Below, piece after piece: positions 11,870 through 24,245 of a stretch of DNA of 64,000 bases. The notes under the pieces are model-generated. The model ran no database searches, had not been told where the DNA came from, and saw nothing but the letters and a program-made list of their open reading frames with translations. Positions within the stretch are counted from its first letter, which is position 1; each line of letters starts with the position of its first letter. A program made the translations under genes and the position numbers. This stretch comes from Bolinopsis microptera (lineage: Eukaryota; Ctenophora; Tentaculata; Lobata; Bolinopsidae): positions 7,213,001 to 7,277,000 of the forward strand of contig NC_087073.1 in assembly GCF_026151205.1 (NCBI RefSeq), written 5' to 3'.

Positions 11870-12596
11870 ATTTAGGAGCTATAGGTACTTTACAATCTAT
11901 CTCACACATAATAGCTTGATGATCTCCAATACGTTCATCAAGAACAGAAGATTGGACAAAATCTGCATAACAGTTAGTGAATATTACATCAATAGTAGTC
12001 TGGGTAACATTGTCTCCACGTTTAGCAACTCTAGTTATCCCTTGAATGGTTTGAACTAGATTGTAACATCTCAAGGTCATATCTAATTTTTTGTACTGGG
12101 TGGATGAGATATTATTCTGGTCAATGTTTATATCCCCAATCCAGATAACCTTTTTCCCATTCAATTTTTTCATGCAAAAATGAATGTATTCAATAAAGTT
12201 ATCAACACTGCAATAATTTCCAGAGCGATAGAAGCAGCAAACATTGATCTTGCTATTCTTAAGCTTCACCCATAATGCTTCAATGTTATCAAGCTTACTA
12301 TCCATAACTAATTCTGTGTAAGCTAGTTTTTTGTTTATCATTAAGCCACAACCACCCCTAGAACTGTTTGGCCTGTCGCATCGCATAAGGTTGAAGGAGG
12401 AAGGAATATTTATGGTGTCTGTGTCAATAGTATCATTAAGATTCATCTCATTTAGGGAAAGTATGTCTAATTTATGATCTCTAATAAGTTGGGAAAGTTC
12501 ATTACTTTTAGCTAAATTGAGAAGCCCTCCTTGAATGTTACAATGACCAATGCAGAGGTTGTGAAACCTATCAGCTGCATTATTAAAATTTGTCAT
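11850..12596 (-). mobile_element. LINE apurinic-type endonuclease domain
   Basis: A 248-residue frame from an ATG matches the exonuclease-endonuclease-phosphatase fold of non-LTR elements. GHCNIQGG and LSLNEMNL carry the first Asn and Glu, RGGCGLMI and IGDINIDQ follow, and RIGDHQAI holds the final Asp-His. It nicks target DNA to prime reverse transcription and forms the N-terminal part of the element whose RT lies at 9620-11869. About 90 A-rich bases downstream of the ATG on the + side show no further ORF, so ORF1 of this copy is absent or not recognised. Confidence 0.85.
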
Positions 12597-12889
12597 CTTG
12601 TGAATCTTATTAATTCACAATGGAATGAATAAAAGTTGTAAAGTTGTGTTTAAACTAAAAAACAGAATAAAAGCAGGTTGTATTTGTCTGGATGTCGTAC
12701 TGTAAAAATAAAACTGATGGTAGGAGTGTTATGTCAGTATTCAGCAGTATTCTAATGGTGTGCATGATACTTCAAGTGCCTTGCTAATTTAACTATGCCA
12801 TAATCATTGAGATGGACATTATCCTCTCCATAACTACTAAAAAATGACGATTTTCTAAAGCCTTTCTTTAAATCACTAAACAAGAAACG

Positions 12890-13180
12890 ATTTGTCTCGT
12901 TTTATAGCCTCCGTTTTATTTGTATCACAGTTCACTACTAGCTTGTTCTTGATGCACCACTTGCTGAGGTGGTCACAAACCATCTGCATTTTTTCATGGC
13001 ATCCGGAGTTGTTCTAGAAGGAAATCATAAGTGTACCGTCTTCAGCAAATTTGTAGCAGCTTAGATATATTTTTACCTCTTCCGGGGTGTTGTGTGTCAT
13101 GTCTGCTATAATATATAGGATGAAGAGGAGAGGTGAGAGTGCAGCCCCCTGAGGTAGTCCAAATTAGCGTGATTGGTTGA
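12890..13180 (-). mobile_element. Degenerate LINE RT fragment
   Basis: The minus strand reads GLPQGAALSPLLFILYI followed by a corrupted catalytic motif, YKFAEDGTL (FAED where F/YADD is expected), with stops around it. Only the RT core is left. The rest of 12600-13650 is AT-rich and featureless; 13335-13375 resembles the 3' body of the SINE at 45733. Confidence 0.7.
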
Positions 13181-13681
13181 TACTATATTAGTTTTAAGGG
13201 ATCCTTTACGGTTAGACTGTTAGAAATGTAAAATTTGACGGATATAAGAAATAAAAATATTGAACTAAAATTTAGGGTATTATTGATCTTTTGCGTTTTG
13301 TCAGGACCCTTCATCATTTGACCTTCAATCTTAGTTTTCTAATCATTTGGCTGAATCGAGGAGACAATACATGACTGTGTAACTTCGCAGAGATATTGAT
13401 TGATTGGAAGCTCACTCTAGCTCTATACATTATCACATTTGGGAATTAGACCTGAAACTCTTTCTCCAATTCATAACATATTTAATGTTAGTTTTCATCA
13501 AGACATATCAGGGCATTTTAATATTGTTTGAAATTATTTGAATTTTATTCCAAAATTTTATTCCATATTTTTTATTCCAAAATACTTAAATATTCATTGT
13601 GATGGAATGTGTCAAATTCCAGCCAAAAAGCTTTAATTAGCAGGTGTTAAATACATTTTGGTAAACTGTTTTACTTTCAGG

Positions 13682-15487
13682 ATGAGGGTCCTAGTAACAC
13701 TTTGTGTATTGGCTTTGGCATGCTCCTTGTCACCATCTGACAGGGGAAAGATCTCTTCCGAATTCAACCTGCCTATCGATTCTCTGAAATCTGCATACCA
13801 AGTAACAGTTGCAAGAAACATTTTACAACTTCCTCTTCTGGAGTCAAGTTGTGAATTTGTTGCTAACAATGCTCAACTGGTTTTGGCTGACCTTTACTTT
13901 GCCAGTCATATATCAAAGATTCAGGGTTGTCAGGTAAGCATCGATGGTATTGAAGAGTATTTGAATTCAGAGATTGCTGGAGAAGGAGCAAGTATGAATA
14001 CCTTATTCAAAGCAGTAACATCATTGTCTAACTTTGGGATGACTATTGATGCTTCTGTTAATGATAAAATTGCTGCCAAAGTTAAGGATGAGGATACTGT
14101 GACAGCTCATTCTCTTGCTTACTTAGCTGCTGCAGTGCTCCCAGGCGATGTTTCAAAAGATCTTGTGGACTCTATTGAAGATATTGCCCACCGTGCTGAT
14201 ACCATTGGTAATGCCATGTCATTTGAGGGAGGATTAATGGAGACAGCCTTGTTCTTGAAAGGAGCAGCTGTTTTGTCCCAAAAAGCTGGAAAAGCTGCTC
14301 TCACAGACCAAATGATCCAGAAGTTTGCTAATTACATAGTCAGTAACAAAGATAAGGCTGGTAAAAGTAATCTGTTCTATACACTAGTTGGTCTGGATGC
14401 TCTTTCCAGTGGATCCCTGGTCCCCACTCATCTAGTTGTTCTGGATAATTCTGCTGTCATCTCAGAAGGTCTAAGAACCCTGAAAGTGTCTCTTGTCAAC
14501 CCTCTGGGAGTAACTGTTAAAGATTCCACAGCTAAGATAGTGTCTGCTAAAGGTGCCGGAGGTGAAGCTATCTTCCCTGCCGGTCCTATGTCGGGAGGAG
14601 ACGGCATGTTCGAGATCTCTGCATCAGACCTTACAAGAGGAGTATTCTCAGCAGAACTTGGTTTTGAGCTTCCCTCAGGATACCTTGCTCCAGATAATAG
14701 TGTTGTTAAAGTAAAATGTGTTCTGCCAGTTGCGCTTACAGATGCTGCTTTCAAACTGATTGATGTTGATGATAACCGTGTCCTGACTAACAGTGATCCT
14801 TCAAAAGGTGTAGTTTCGGGGAAGGCAGATCTGTCCACCAGACTGATATTTGATTTCACTCTAAAGGACGGAGCAGGAGAAGTAACCCTCCACCAAGTCT
14901 TTGTGAGGTTCACCAACACCAAAACCAAGCAACATGTCTACTTCATCGCTCAAGCTGACCTGAAAAAGAAGTACACAATTGATCTGAACTTCAGATCAGC
15001 TGCTGCCAAATCCTTTGGCTCCATTGCAGGAAAATACAGTGTTGATCTGATCGTTGGTGATGCTACTTTGCCTGCAGCTATGGTTGTGGATATTGCAGTG
15101 CTGAATCTGGAGATACCGGACAGCAAAGAAGCTGCTACTGATATTTCTAAACAAGCCAAACCTGAGATCACTCATCTGTTCAAGCAGCCAGAGAAGAGAC
15201 CCCCCCAAGCTATCTCCATGGTGTTCACAGGATGTGTCCTCCTCCCAGCTCTCGTCCTCCTCGTCGTGTGGGCTAAACTTGGAGCTAATATCTCAAACAT
15301 GACCTTCTCCCTATCTGCTATTGGCTTCCACGGAGGTCTTCTGTCCATCATTGGTATCTACATCAACTTCTTCCTTGGTGTCAACATGTTCACTACCGTA
15401 AAGTATCTGGCCGGAGTTGCTATAGTCACATTCTTGTGTGGCCAGCGCCTCCTTAGTAGCATTGCTGCTGCTAAAAAGGCTAAATAA
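13682..15487 (+). CDS. RPN2: Ribophorin II, oligosaccharyltransferase subunit
   Basis: A 601-residue protein from the ATG at 13682, in one uninterrupted exon. RPN2 is an accessory membrane subunit of the oligosaccharyltransferase complex that transfers N-glycans to nascent chains in the ER. Features: signal peptide (MRVLVTLCVLALACSLS), a long luminal region of helical then beta-rich segments (for example TNTKTKQHVYFIAQAD), and a C-terminal block of three to four membrane helices in the last 95 residues beginning AISMVFTGCVLLPALVL. The protein ends KKAK, which fits a KKxx ER-retrieval signal. Length is near the vertebrate protein (about 630). The frame runs on upstream to a TTG at 13658, but TTTTACTTTCAG ends one base before the ATG, so this is a 3' splice site from a 5' UTR intron or a trans-spliced leader. 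AATAAA occurs near 16145. PRKCSH follows on the same strand. Confidence 0.92.
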   Translation: MRVLVTLCVLALACSLSPSDRGKISSEFNLPIDSLKSAYQVTVARNILQLPLLESSCEFVANNAQLVLADLYFASHISKIQGCQVSIDGIEEYLNSEIAGEGASMNTLFKAVTSLSNFGMTIDASVNDKIAAKVKDEDTVTAHSLAYLAAAVLPGDVSKDLVDSIEDIAHRADTIGNAMSFEGGLMETALFLKGAAVLSQKAGKAALTDQMIQKFANYIVSNKDKAGKSNLFYTLVGLDALSSGSLVPTHLVVLDNSAVISEGLRTLKVSLVNPLGVTVKDSTAKIVSAKGAGGEAIFPAGPMSGGDGMFEISASDLTRGVFSAELGFELPSGYLAPDNSVVKVKCVLPVALTDAAFKLIDVDDNRVLTNSDPSKGVVSGKADLSTRLIFDFTLKDGAGEVTLHQVFVRFTNTKTKQHVYFIAQADLKKKYTIDLNFRSAAAKSFGSIAGKYSVDLIVGDATLPAAMVVDIAVLNLEIPDSKEAATDISKQAKPEITHLFKQPEKRPPQAISMVFTGCVLLPALVLLVVWAKLGANISNMTFSLSAIGFHGGLLSIIGIYINFFLGVNMFTTVKYLAGVAIVTFLCGQRLLSSIAAAKKAK

Positions 15488-16253
15488 CATTATGAGAAGA
15501 TAGGAGCACTTCCAATTAATATTATAAAATTATTTTGCTTTTATTAACTTATGCACACCGTGGTGATTCGGTGTTTTGACAATGTTATGCTGTTTTTAGA
15601 GAGAAGATCTGCACCTGGCCTCTAAGTTAAGAAGTATTAGTTTAACATAAATCAGATCATAGTACCATGCCTGATGTTAAATTATTATTTTTCAAATAAG
15701 CTGACCAGCTTACCAGCTGACCACCAGTGTAATTGCATATTTTAATATGTTTATATTATCAAGGGGATATTCAGTAAGTTTATTTTGTTTATTGACTTTA
15801 AGGAAAGGTTACATTTTGAGTGTTTGAGTTCTTTGTGTACAGTAATGAAGCAACGAGTGATCCTTATTTTTTGATTTACTATGTTACAAGGTACATTTCC
15901 CTTTACATATCTTCTGGCTTCATTTCGCACGTTGATGTCCGTGATATATATCGTGGAGAGACAGAGAATGTTTCGAGAAGTTTGGCTTTAACATCAGCTC
16001 ATAGCTTTTTTAGAGTTGGTTTACGGTTGTGATATTTATTGTACATCATATGTATGCTTTGCATTTGTTCGTTGGCTAAGTTTATATAACAAATTCTGAC
16101 TTTTATTGTTTTGGAAACTCTGAAAATTTCAAGTTGACTACAAATAAATAATGTATTTGATATCACATATCAGTCATCATCATAAGCTGAAGTTATTAAT
16201 AGGTAAGTTAAGAGAAAACCATGAAACATAAAAATATTTTCACAAAGTTAACA
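15488..16253. other. RPN2 3' flank
   Basis: Likely RPN2 3' UTR (AATAAA near 16145) followed by about 100 bases to the PRKCSH 5' end. No other feature is seen. Confidence 0.5.
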
Positions 16254-16328
16254 ATTTAACACTAACGACCATGTCTAACACTAACCACCATTCTAACACT
16301 AACCACCATTCTAACACTAACCACCATG
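16254..16328 (+). repeat. 18-bp tandem repeat that contains the PRKCSH start codon
   Basis: Four copies of an 18-bp unit (TCTAACACTAACCACCAT); the last ends at the PRKCSH ATG (16326). The first, diverged copy also carries an ATG (16271), out of frame, which would open a 41-codon frame ending at 16393 and overlapping the true start. Confidence 0.85.
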
Positions 16329-19300
16329 TCTCACAGCAGGATGTTAGTGTTACTCTTAGCTCTATTGCTGGGTACAGTGTGCTGTATTCCTAGAGGTGCT
16401 GATCCTAAGAAAGCTAACCTTTACACAGGATCTCAGGTGGGGCCAAGTTATTTACCAGCCTTTAGTTTACAATCTAATCCTATTTAATAGTTTTAGATAT
16501 ATTATTAGCGATCACCTCTTGTAGTTTATCTTACCGACTTTTGACTTACCAGACCTTTTATTTGAGATCTACTTTCTTTCTGCTTGTTAGTTGTTTCATT
16601 CCTATTTTCTAATTATTACCTGTATCAGTTCCACTGCGGTGACGGTAGTCAGAGTTTCCCTATGGAGTATGTAAATGATGACTATTGTGACTGTAACGAC
16701 GGATCTGATGAGCCCGGGACAGCTGCGTGTAGTAACGGGTCTTTCTACTGTGTCAATAAACACTTCAAAGGTAACTACATATTATACGCACTACTTTATT
16801 TAGTTTTATATAAATCTGGTCCTGATAGTATGAAATCATGTTTCTGAACTCTAACATAATTAAATATTGATATGGCGACATCCATGTGTAGAATTTGATT
16901 GTAATCTATTCTATCCATCTCATAATTTTTCAATCGTTCTCAAAAAGATGTTTAAAATTCATATTCGATAATTCCCACATTCCTCCGCACGCGCAGGTCA
17001 GTTAATAAGTTCGTCACGTGTTGATGACGGTATCTGTGATTGTTGTGATGGGTCGGACGAGATGGGTGGGCAGTGTTCTAATAACTGTAAAGAGTTGGGG
17101 ACACACACTGCTGAGGCGGCTAAGAAGATTAGACGCGAACAAGCCATCGGTTAGTGCTCCAAAGTATACTTTACCTCTGTGCTACTGTTCTTATAGAACT
17201 ATAATACCCGTCATGTGATGCTACATCATTTTATCAAGGATATTAAGAGCCAAACACAAATCAGGTTATAGGTACCTGGTACGTTATTCATCCCCAACCA
17301 TTCTTCATACAATATATACACTCTCTAGGATTCCAGACCAGACTAGCGTACGTTACAGACGGAAAGACTGCTAAGGCACGCCGTGATCAGGACATCTCAG
17401 TTTTCGCTACAGAAGAAGAAACATTAAGGTACCTCTTAATACCTAATTTACAACTTTGTGCAGTTCAAAGTAAACGTTTAAGTACCAGATTCTTTAACTT
17501 TAATGATTTAAGTTTAGTTTTATCATTAATGAGACAACTTATTTAATGATAAATATTCAATACTTATTAAATAATAAATATTCATAGTATTTGTGGTATT
17601 TGTCGATGCTGCCGGTTTTCATTCTATATTACATACTTTATTAGCTTTATAGTAATGGTTGCATGTTAAAACTTCAACATTGCTATTTCAAACTAGATTA
17701 CCATCTCATACTAATGCCCTCGAAAATAATGTCATGATTTACCTCCCACCCTACGTTGATGGACCATATATTGAATATACTTAACTTCAGCACTCCTCAC
17801 TCCTCAGTCTTCTTGCACAGTACTAAGTTTACCCTTACTATAGTTAACAGCTGGATAACTGGACAGTTTACAATATTTACTTTTATATAACTCCTTCTCC
17901 CTGTAGAGCTGAACTTGAGGAGCGTCAAGCGTACAAAGAGCAAGTAGAAGGCCCTGCCAAGGAAGCAAAGGAGACAGCTAAAGCAGCTTTGGAGAAAGTG
18001 GAGGCTGAGAAAAGAGAAGCTGGCAAGGAGAAGAATAGAGCTGCTGCTGAGTTGGAGTTGGGGAGGATTGATAAGGATAATAATGGGGAGATATCTGCTG
18101 ATGAGGTATGTGACATTCTTCTAATAACTTCATATTTTAATATTTGCTTTAATTCTTATCTTGGATTTAAACAAGCCATTTATTGTAGTCGGCCTAGCTT
18201 TTGACCTTGCTGACTAATGTTTGGTTTCAGTTGTTGGATTACGGAAAGTCAGAAGATTCTCTTCTGCCGTACGAGGAAGTAGCTGAAATGGTGGAGGGAG
18301 GAGAAATAGAAACAGCAACAATTGTTGACATGATACAGACTCAAATACAGAACAAGAGAGAGGAGCAGGAGCGTTTTGATGCAGAGGAGAAGAAGAAAGA
18401 AGAGAAGAGGGCGAAGAAGCCCAGACTGAGGGATATTGTTCCTACTCCCGCTCCTGACGAGAATTCAGATGAAGAGCTGTGGGGAGAGGACGGGAAGATA
18501 ATAGAGAAAGCACCTCTGGTATGTAATTAACTTTAACACACCTCTGGTATGTAATTAACTCTAACACACCTCTGGTATGTAACTTAGCTCTGGTATGTAA
18601 CGAGATTTAGTTATAAGACCCATCTGGAAGATTTAACGGCTTTATGCTGTACCGTAACAAATGTTCACATATGTTGACTGAAGGTATAGACATCTCGTTA
18701 AAGCCTCACTTTTCAGGACGAGTTTGATGTAGATTTAGACGATTTAGGGGATTCAGAGGACGATTACGAGGAGATGGAGGACGAAGAAGAGGACGAATCA
18801 CAAGATCCAGCTCCAATCCGCAACACTGTAGAATACGACCCTGAAACTCAGAAACTAATTGAAGTGTTTAATGAGGCTGAGTCCCTGTACAACGAGGCAA
18901 AGTCACGTCACGACGGTGCCAAGCGGCAACTGGAGGACGTACAGAAACTCAGTAACCTCGACTTTGGTTCTGATGAGGAGTTCTTTGTTTTGAAAGGACA
19001 GTGTTTCGAGCTGCGAGACGATCAGTACAAGTATAAGTTGTGTCCGTTTGATCGCAGTGACCAGGATGGTACTAATATTGGTAAATGGGACTCCTGGGAG
19101 AAGGGGGCTGATGGGGTGAACAAGTATAATGTAATGATGTATACTAAGGGGAATAGTTGCTGGCAGGGGCCTCAGAGATCCACTAGAGTTGATGCAAGTT
19201 AACTACTGAGTATCTTTATTTTCATTTAATATGCAATATGCATACATATATTGTATAATTAATCAGTGTACAATAAATTAACTGGTTTTTGTTCCTAATA

Positions 19301-22300
19301 ACGGATGAAAGTACACCACAACTTAGCTACACTATTTATAACAGCACTAAGTACACCACAACTTAGCTACACTATTTCTAACAGCACTAAGTATACCACA
19401 ACTTAACTACACTATTTATAACAGCACTAAGTACACCACAACTTAACTACACTATTTATAACAGCACTAAGTACACCACAACTTAACTACACTATTTCTA
19501 ACAGCACTAAGTACACCACAACTTAACTACACTATTTCTAACAGCACTAAGTACACAACAACTTAGCTACACTATTTCTAACAGCACTAAGTACACAACA
19601 ACTTAACTACACTATTTCTAACAGCACTAAGTACACCACAACTTAGCTACACTATTTCTAACAGCACTAAGTACACAACAACTTAGCTACACTATTTCTA
19701 ACAGCACTAAGTACACCACAACTTAGCTACACTATTTCTAACAGCACTAAGTAAACCACAACTTAACTACACTATTTCTAACAGCACTAAGTACACCACA
19801 ACTTAGCTACACTATTTCTAACAGCACTAAGTACACCACAACTTAGCTACACTATTTCTAACAGCACTAAGTACACCACAACTTAGCTACACTATTTCTA
19901 ACAGCACTAAGTACACCACAACTTAGCTACACTATTTCTAACAGCACTAAGTACACCACAACTTAGCTACACTATTTCTAACAGCACTAAGTACACCACA
20001 ACTTAGCTACACTATTTCTAACAGCACTAAGTACACCACAACTTAGCTACACTATTTCTAACAGCACTAAGTACACCACAACTTAGCTACACTATTTCTA
20101 ACAGCACTAAGTACACCACAACTTAGCTACACTATTTCTAACAGCACTAAGTACACCACAACTTAGCTACACTATTTCTAACAGCACTAAGTACACCACA
20201 ACTTAGCTACACTATTTCTAACAGCACTAAGTACACCACAACTTAACTACACTATTTCTAACAGCACTAAGTACACCACAACTTAGCTACACTATTTCTA
20301 ACAGCACTAAGTACACCACAACTTAGCTACACTATTTCTAACAGCACTAAGTACACCACAACTTAACTACACTATTTCTAACAGCACTAAGTACACCACA
20401 ACTTAACTACACTATTTCTAACAGCACTAAGTACACAACAACTTAGCTACACTATTTCTAACAGCACTAAGTACACCACAACTTAGCTACACTATTTCTA
20501 ACAGCACTAAGTACACCACAACTTAGCTACACTATTTCTAACAGCACTAAGTACACCACAACTTAGCTACACTATTTCTAACAGCACTAAGTACACCACA
20601 ACTTAGCTACACTATTTCTAACAGCACTAAGTACACCACAACTTAGCTACACTATTTCTAACAGCACTAAGTACACCACAACTTAACTACACTATTTCTA
20701 ACAGCACTAAGTACACCACAACTTAGCTACACTATTTCTAACAGCACTAAGTACACCACAACTTAACTACACTATTTCTAACAGCACTAAGTACACCACA
20801 ACTTAGCTACACTATTTCTAACAGCACTAAGTACACCACAACTTAACTACACTATTTATAACAGCACTAAGTACACCACAACTTAACTACACTATTTCTA
20901 ACAGCACTAAGTACACCACAACTTAACTACACTATTTCTAACAGCACTAAGTACACCACAACTTAACTACACTATTTATAACAGCACTAAGTACACCACA
21001 ACTTAACTACACTATTTCTAACAGCACTAAGTACACCACAACTTAACTACACTATTTCTAACAGCACTAAGTACACCACAACTTAACTACACTATTTCTA
21101 ACAGCACTAAGTACACAACAACTTAACTACACTATTTCTAACAGCACTAAGTACACCACAACTTAGCTACACTATTTCTAACAGCACTAAGTACACAACA
21201 ACTTAGCTACACTATTTCTAACAGCACTAAGTACACCACAACTTAGCTACACTATTTCTAACAGCACTAAGTAAACCACAACTTAACTACACTATTTCTA
21301 ACAGCACTAAGTACACCACAACTTAGCTACACTATTTCTAACAGCACTAAGTACACCACAACTTAGCTACACTATTTCTAACAGCACTAAGTACACCACA
21401 ACTTAGCTACACTATTTCTAACAGCACTAAGTACACCACAACTTAGCTACACTATTTCTAACAGCACTAAGTACACCACAACTTAGCTACACTATTTCTA
21501 ACAGCACTAAGTACACCACAACTTAGCTACACTATTTCTAACAGCACTAAGTACACCACAACTTAGCTACACTATTTCTAACAGCACTAAGTACACCACA
21601 ACTTAGCTACACTATTTCTAACAGCACTAAGTACACCACAACTTAGCTACACTATTTCTAACAGCACTAAGTACACCACAACTTAGCTACACTATTTCTA
21701 ACAGCACTAAGTACACCACAACTTAGCTACACTATTTCTAACAGCACTAAGTACACCACAACTTAGCTACACTATTTCTAACAGCACTAAGTACACCACA
21801 ACTTAGCTACACTATTTCTAACAGCACTAAGTACACCACAACTTAGCTACACTATTTCTAACAGCACTAAGTACACCACAACTTAGCTACACTATTTCTA
21901 ACAGCACTAAGTACACCACAACTTAGCTACACTATTTCTAACAGCACTAAGTACACCACAACTTAGCTACACTATTTCTAACAGCACTAAGTACACCACA
22001 ACTTAGCTACACTATTTCTAACAGCACTAAGTACACCACAACTTAGCTACACTATTTCTAACAGCACTAAGTACACCACAACTTAGCTACACTATTTCTA
22101 ACAGCACTAAGTACACCACAACTTAGCTACACTATTTCTAACAGCACTAAGTACACCACAACTTAGCTACACTATTTCTAACAGCACTCTATCAACAGGT
22201 AGTGTGCGGACCTGAGAACCAGATCATGTCAGCTTCAGAGCCAGCTAAATGTGAGTATGCGTATGTCTTCGCTACACCTGCTGCATGCACCAAGGTGCAA

Positions 22301-22330
22301 GACGAAGACGAGATACATGACGAACTATGA
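16326..22330 (+). CDS. PRKCSH: Glucosidase II beta subunit (PRKCSH, 80K-H)
   Basis: Eight exons join in phase: 16326-16436, 16629-16770, 16997-17149, 17329-17428, 17907-18105, 18231-18518, 18717-19197 and 22203-22330. They give 533 residues (human is 528). The protein is the regulatory, glycan-binding chain of glucosidase II, which trims inner glucoses from N-glycans in the ER. Order: signal peptide; two Cys-rich LDLa-type modules ([31 protein letters not shown]); a Lys/Glu coiled coil; an EF-hand loop [12 protein letters not shown] near residue 225; an acidic stretch; and a mannose-6-phosphate-receptor-homology domain from GQCFEL with CWQGPQRST and KCEY. It ends HDEL, the ER-retention signal. 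The last intron (3005 bases) splits the MRH domain and is almost wholly a 40-bp minisatellite. The last acceptor, taken after GTAG at 22202, gives exact length agreement with the family; CAG at 22198 is a near alternative but does not keep phase with the donor. AATAAA lies near 22771. Confidence 0.95.
19309..22188. repeat. 40-bp minisatellite, about 72 copies, in the last PRKCSH intron
   Basis: 2880 bases of a 40-bp unit (ACTTAGCTACACTATTTCTA followed by ACAGCACTAAGTACACCACA) without length change. Variants are single bases: A/G in ACTTRG, A/C in TATTTMTA, and A/C in CACMACA and GTAMACC. A run of variant units at about 19441-19800 recurs in nearly the same order 1520 bases later (38 units) at 20961-21320. 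Confidence 0.97.
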
Positions 22331-24240
22331 GATGTCTTGAGAATGAGCAGTGCTAACAATGTGAGAGCTGTTTCAGTAGGAATGTTATTGTGGTTTTGGG
22401 TACCTTTTGTGCACATTGTTATTTTTTAGTCACTGCAAATGTCAGTTTGAGTTTGTTTTATACGGACGACTGAGTTTATAACTTCGGAAATAACTATTGG
22501 ATATTTATTTGGTTATTTATACCCACTTTATTACATAGTTTTTGTATGAAACGAAATTGAAGATGATGATTGTTAAACAATTCCAAATAATTCTATAAAA
22601 GTATTGTTTGATATAAAATTATACATTTTGCCACCATTATAAAATGTCCTTTTTCAGTATATTGCATATTTTGTACAACTTCCGAGGACCTCAATATTGC
22701 TGGAATTATTCACGAATCATATTATATGCCACGCCGGCAATTTGATGATAGACGTCTAGTCTTCCTGGATTTAAAATAAAAAGAGTAAAATCGTGGCTTC
22801 AGAAAAGCTGTACTTAACTATGACTGTGTGGCCAGGTGGCTGTGATTAAATCATAAATACAAATTTCAAAACTTTTTCTGAAATTTGTAGATTAGAAGTT
22901 ACAGGTTACTGCTGTCTCATAAAATAGTATTGTTTGCTCAACATGATATTTACAGTTGTATATATTCTCTCTTTACGGTACATGATTGCAATCTTCAGGA
23001 GCCCTCTGTCCGCACTCTTCACGAAAGTGATTCTGTCCGGACAATTCTGACCGGACAGTTTTTTTGGGCCGTCACAGTGTCAATGTTGGGTCTGCGTAAA
23101 ACGCGGCGCGTTTTGCGTAAATAGGGATGTGGGTCTCACAACTAAATGCGCGGCGCATGGAAGTTTATGAGGTGGCAGAATTTGAGTAAATCGCCTATCA
23201 TTCGTGTACGAATGGGAGTGGGTGTCCATTTACAGTAGCAATTGTTCACATCTCCACTACTGCTCCTCATGCAAGAGATAACCTAGGTCAATTTCATTGG
23301 ATTCGTGCCCGATTTCAGAACTGGAAGGTTTTGAGGTTTCGCCTCAGCTAGGTGTTACAGCATCATGGTCTCTGTAGTTAAGACGCAGTTCAGCGATATT
23401 CAGGGTCTCGCTCAATGCGACAAATAAAAAAGACGTAATTAATCGATATTCTAGTTTGGGGTCGTTCACATATTACGTAATCAATAAAACACTGCCTTTC
23501 AGTTGTAGGAAAAGCAAAACTTTCAGTGTAAATTACAAGACAACACACTTGGTCACCAATGCTTGGTGTTAGACACCTAATTCTCTGAAATTGTCGTGAT
23601 ATTTCAACCCAAATACTTAGCCACACATGTGTCTTAACGTTTTAGGCCCCCACCTAACCATGATATATATTACCCTAACCTCGTCGAAACCTTAATCCAT
23701 CGATGTGTAAAAACTTGTTTGAAATGGCAGGGGGGTAAAACGTCTGGTCCACCATCAACAGATTATAGATAACACTCTTTGTAACATATTATGCAAATCA
23801 TCATAATTAACTATCATACAACATTAACTGTTATAAGAATTTAAAAGGTTAAATTCTCAAATCACAATCGACACTTGTATGGTTTATATTAGGAATCAGA
23901 AAGACTCTGTATCCCAGGAATCGACTATTTAGCTATCATTGCTCAATAATCGGTTTGGTATCGACGTTAAATACTTTGATTTTCCGACTTTAAAGCTGAT
24001 TTAACAAACCAAGGAATTAATTTTACTTCTCTAAAATTATTACTTTTTTTTCAAACATTCCTGTCCATAGTGCAGAAAGTGGGAAATTTTGGAAGCATGT
24101 GGTGATGACTTACTTGACTTAAGGCGGCTTCAGCGTCCGAGTATTGATGCGCTGTCTCCATAGAACTCTATCCGCCATAAGTCCGCCCATTTCTCCAGTG
24201 TCGTTGAGACCCGTGTCAGCTCGTAGGCTATGCTACCAAC
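22331..24240. other. intergenic, AT-rich
   Basis: PRKCSH 3' flank, then spacer. At 23459 GGGGTCGTTCACATATTACG begins a copy of the MITE terminal repeat described at 38076, without a clear partner end. No gene is recognised. Confidence 0.5.
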
Positions 24241-24245
24241 ATAAG

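Noticed and set aside
13658-13681. N-terminal extension of RPN2 from a TTG
   Set aside because: TTTTACTTTCAG just before the ATG is a splice acceptor; the ATG at 13682 starts a typical signal peptide.
16271-16393. Independent small peptide gene
   Set aside because: It is only the upstream ATG frame in the repeat before PRKCSH; peptide is low complexity and overlaps the signal peptide.
19321-22188. CRISPR-like regular array of 40-bp units
   Set aside because: Units are contiguous, with no unique spacers, inside an animal intron; it is a minisatellite.
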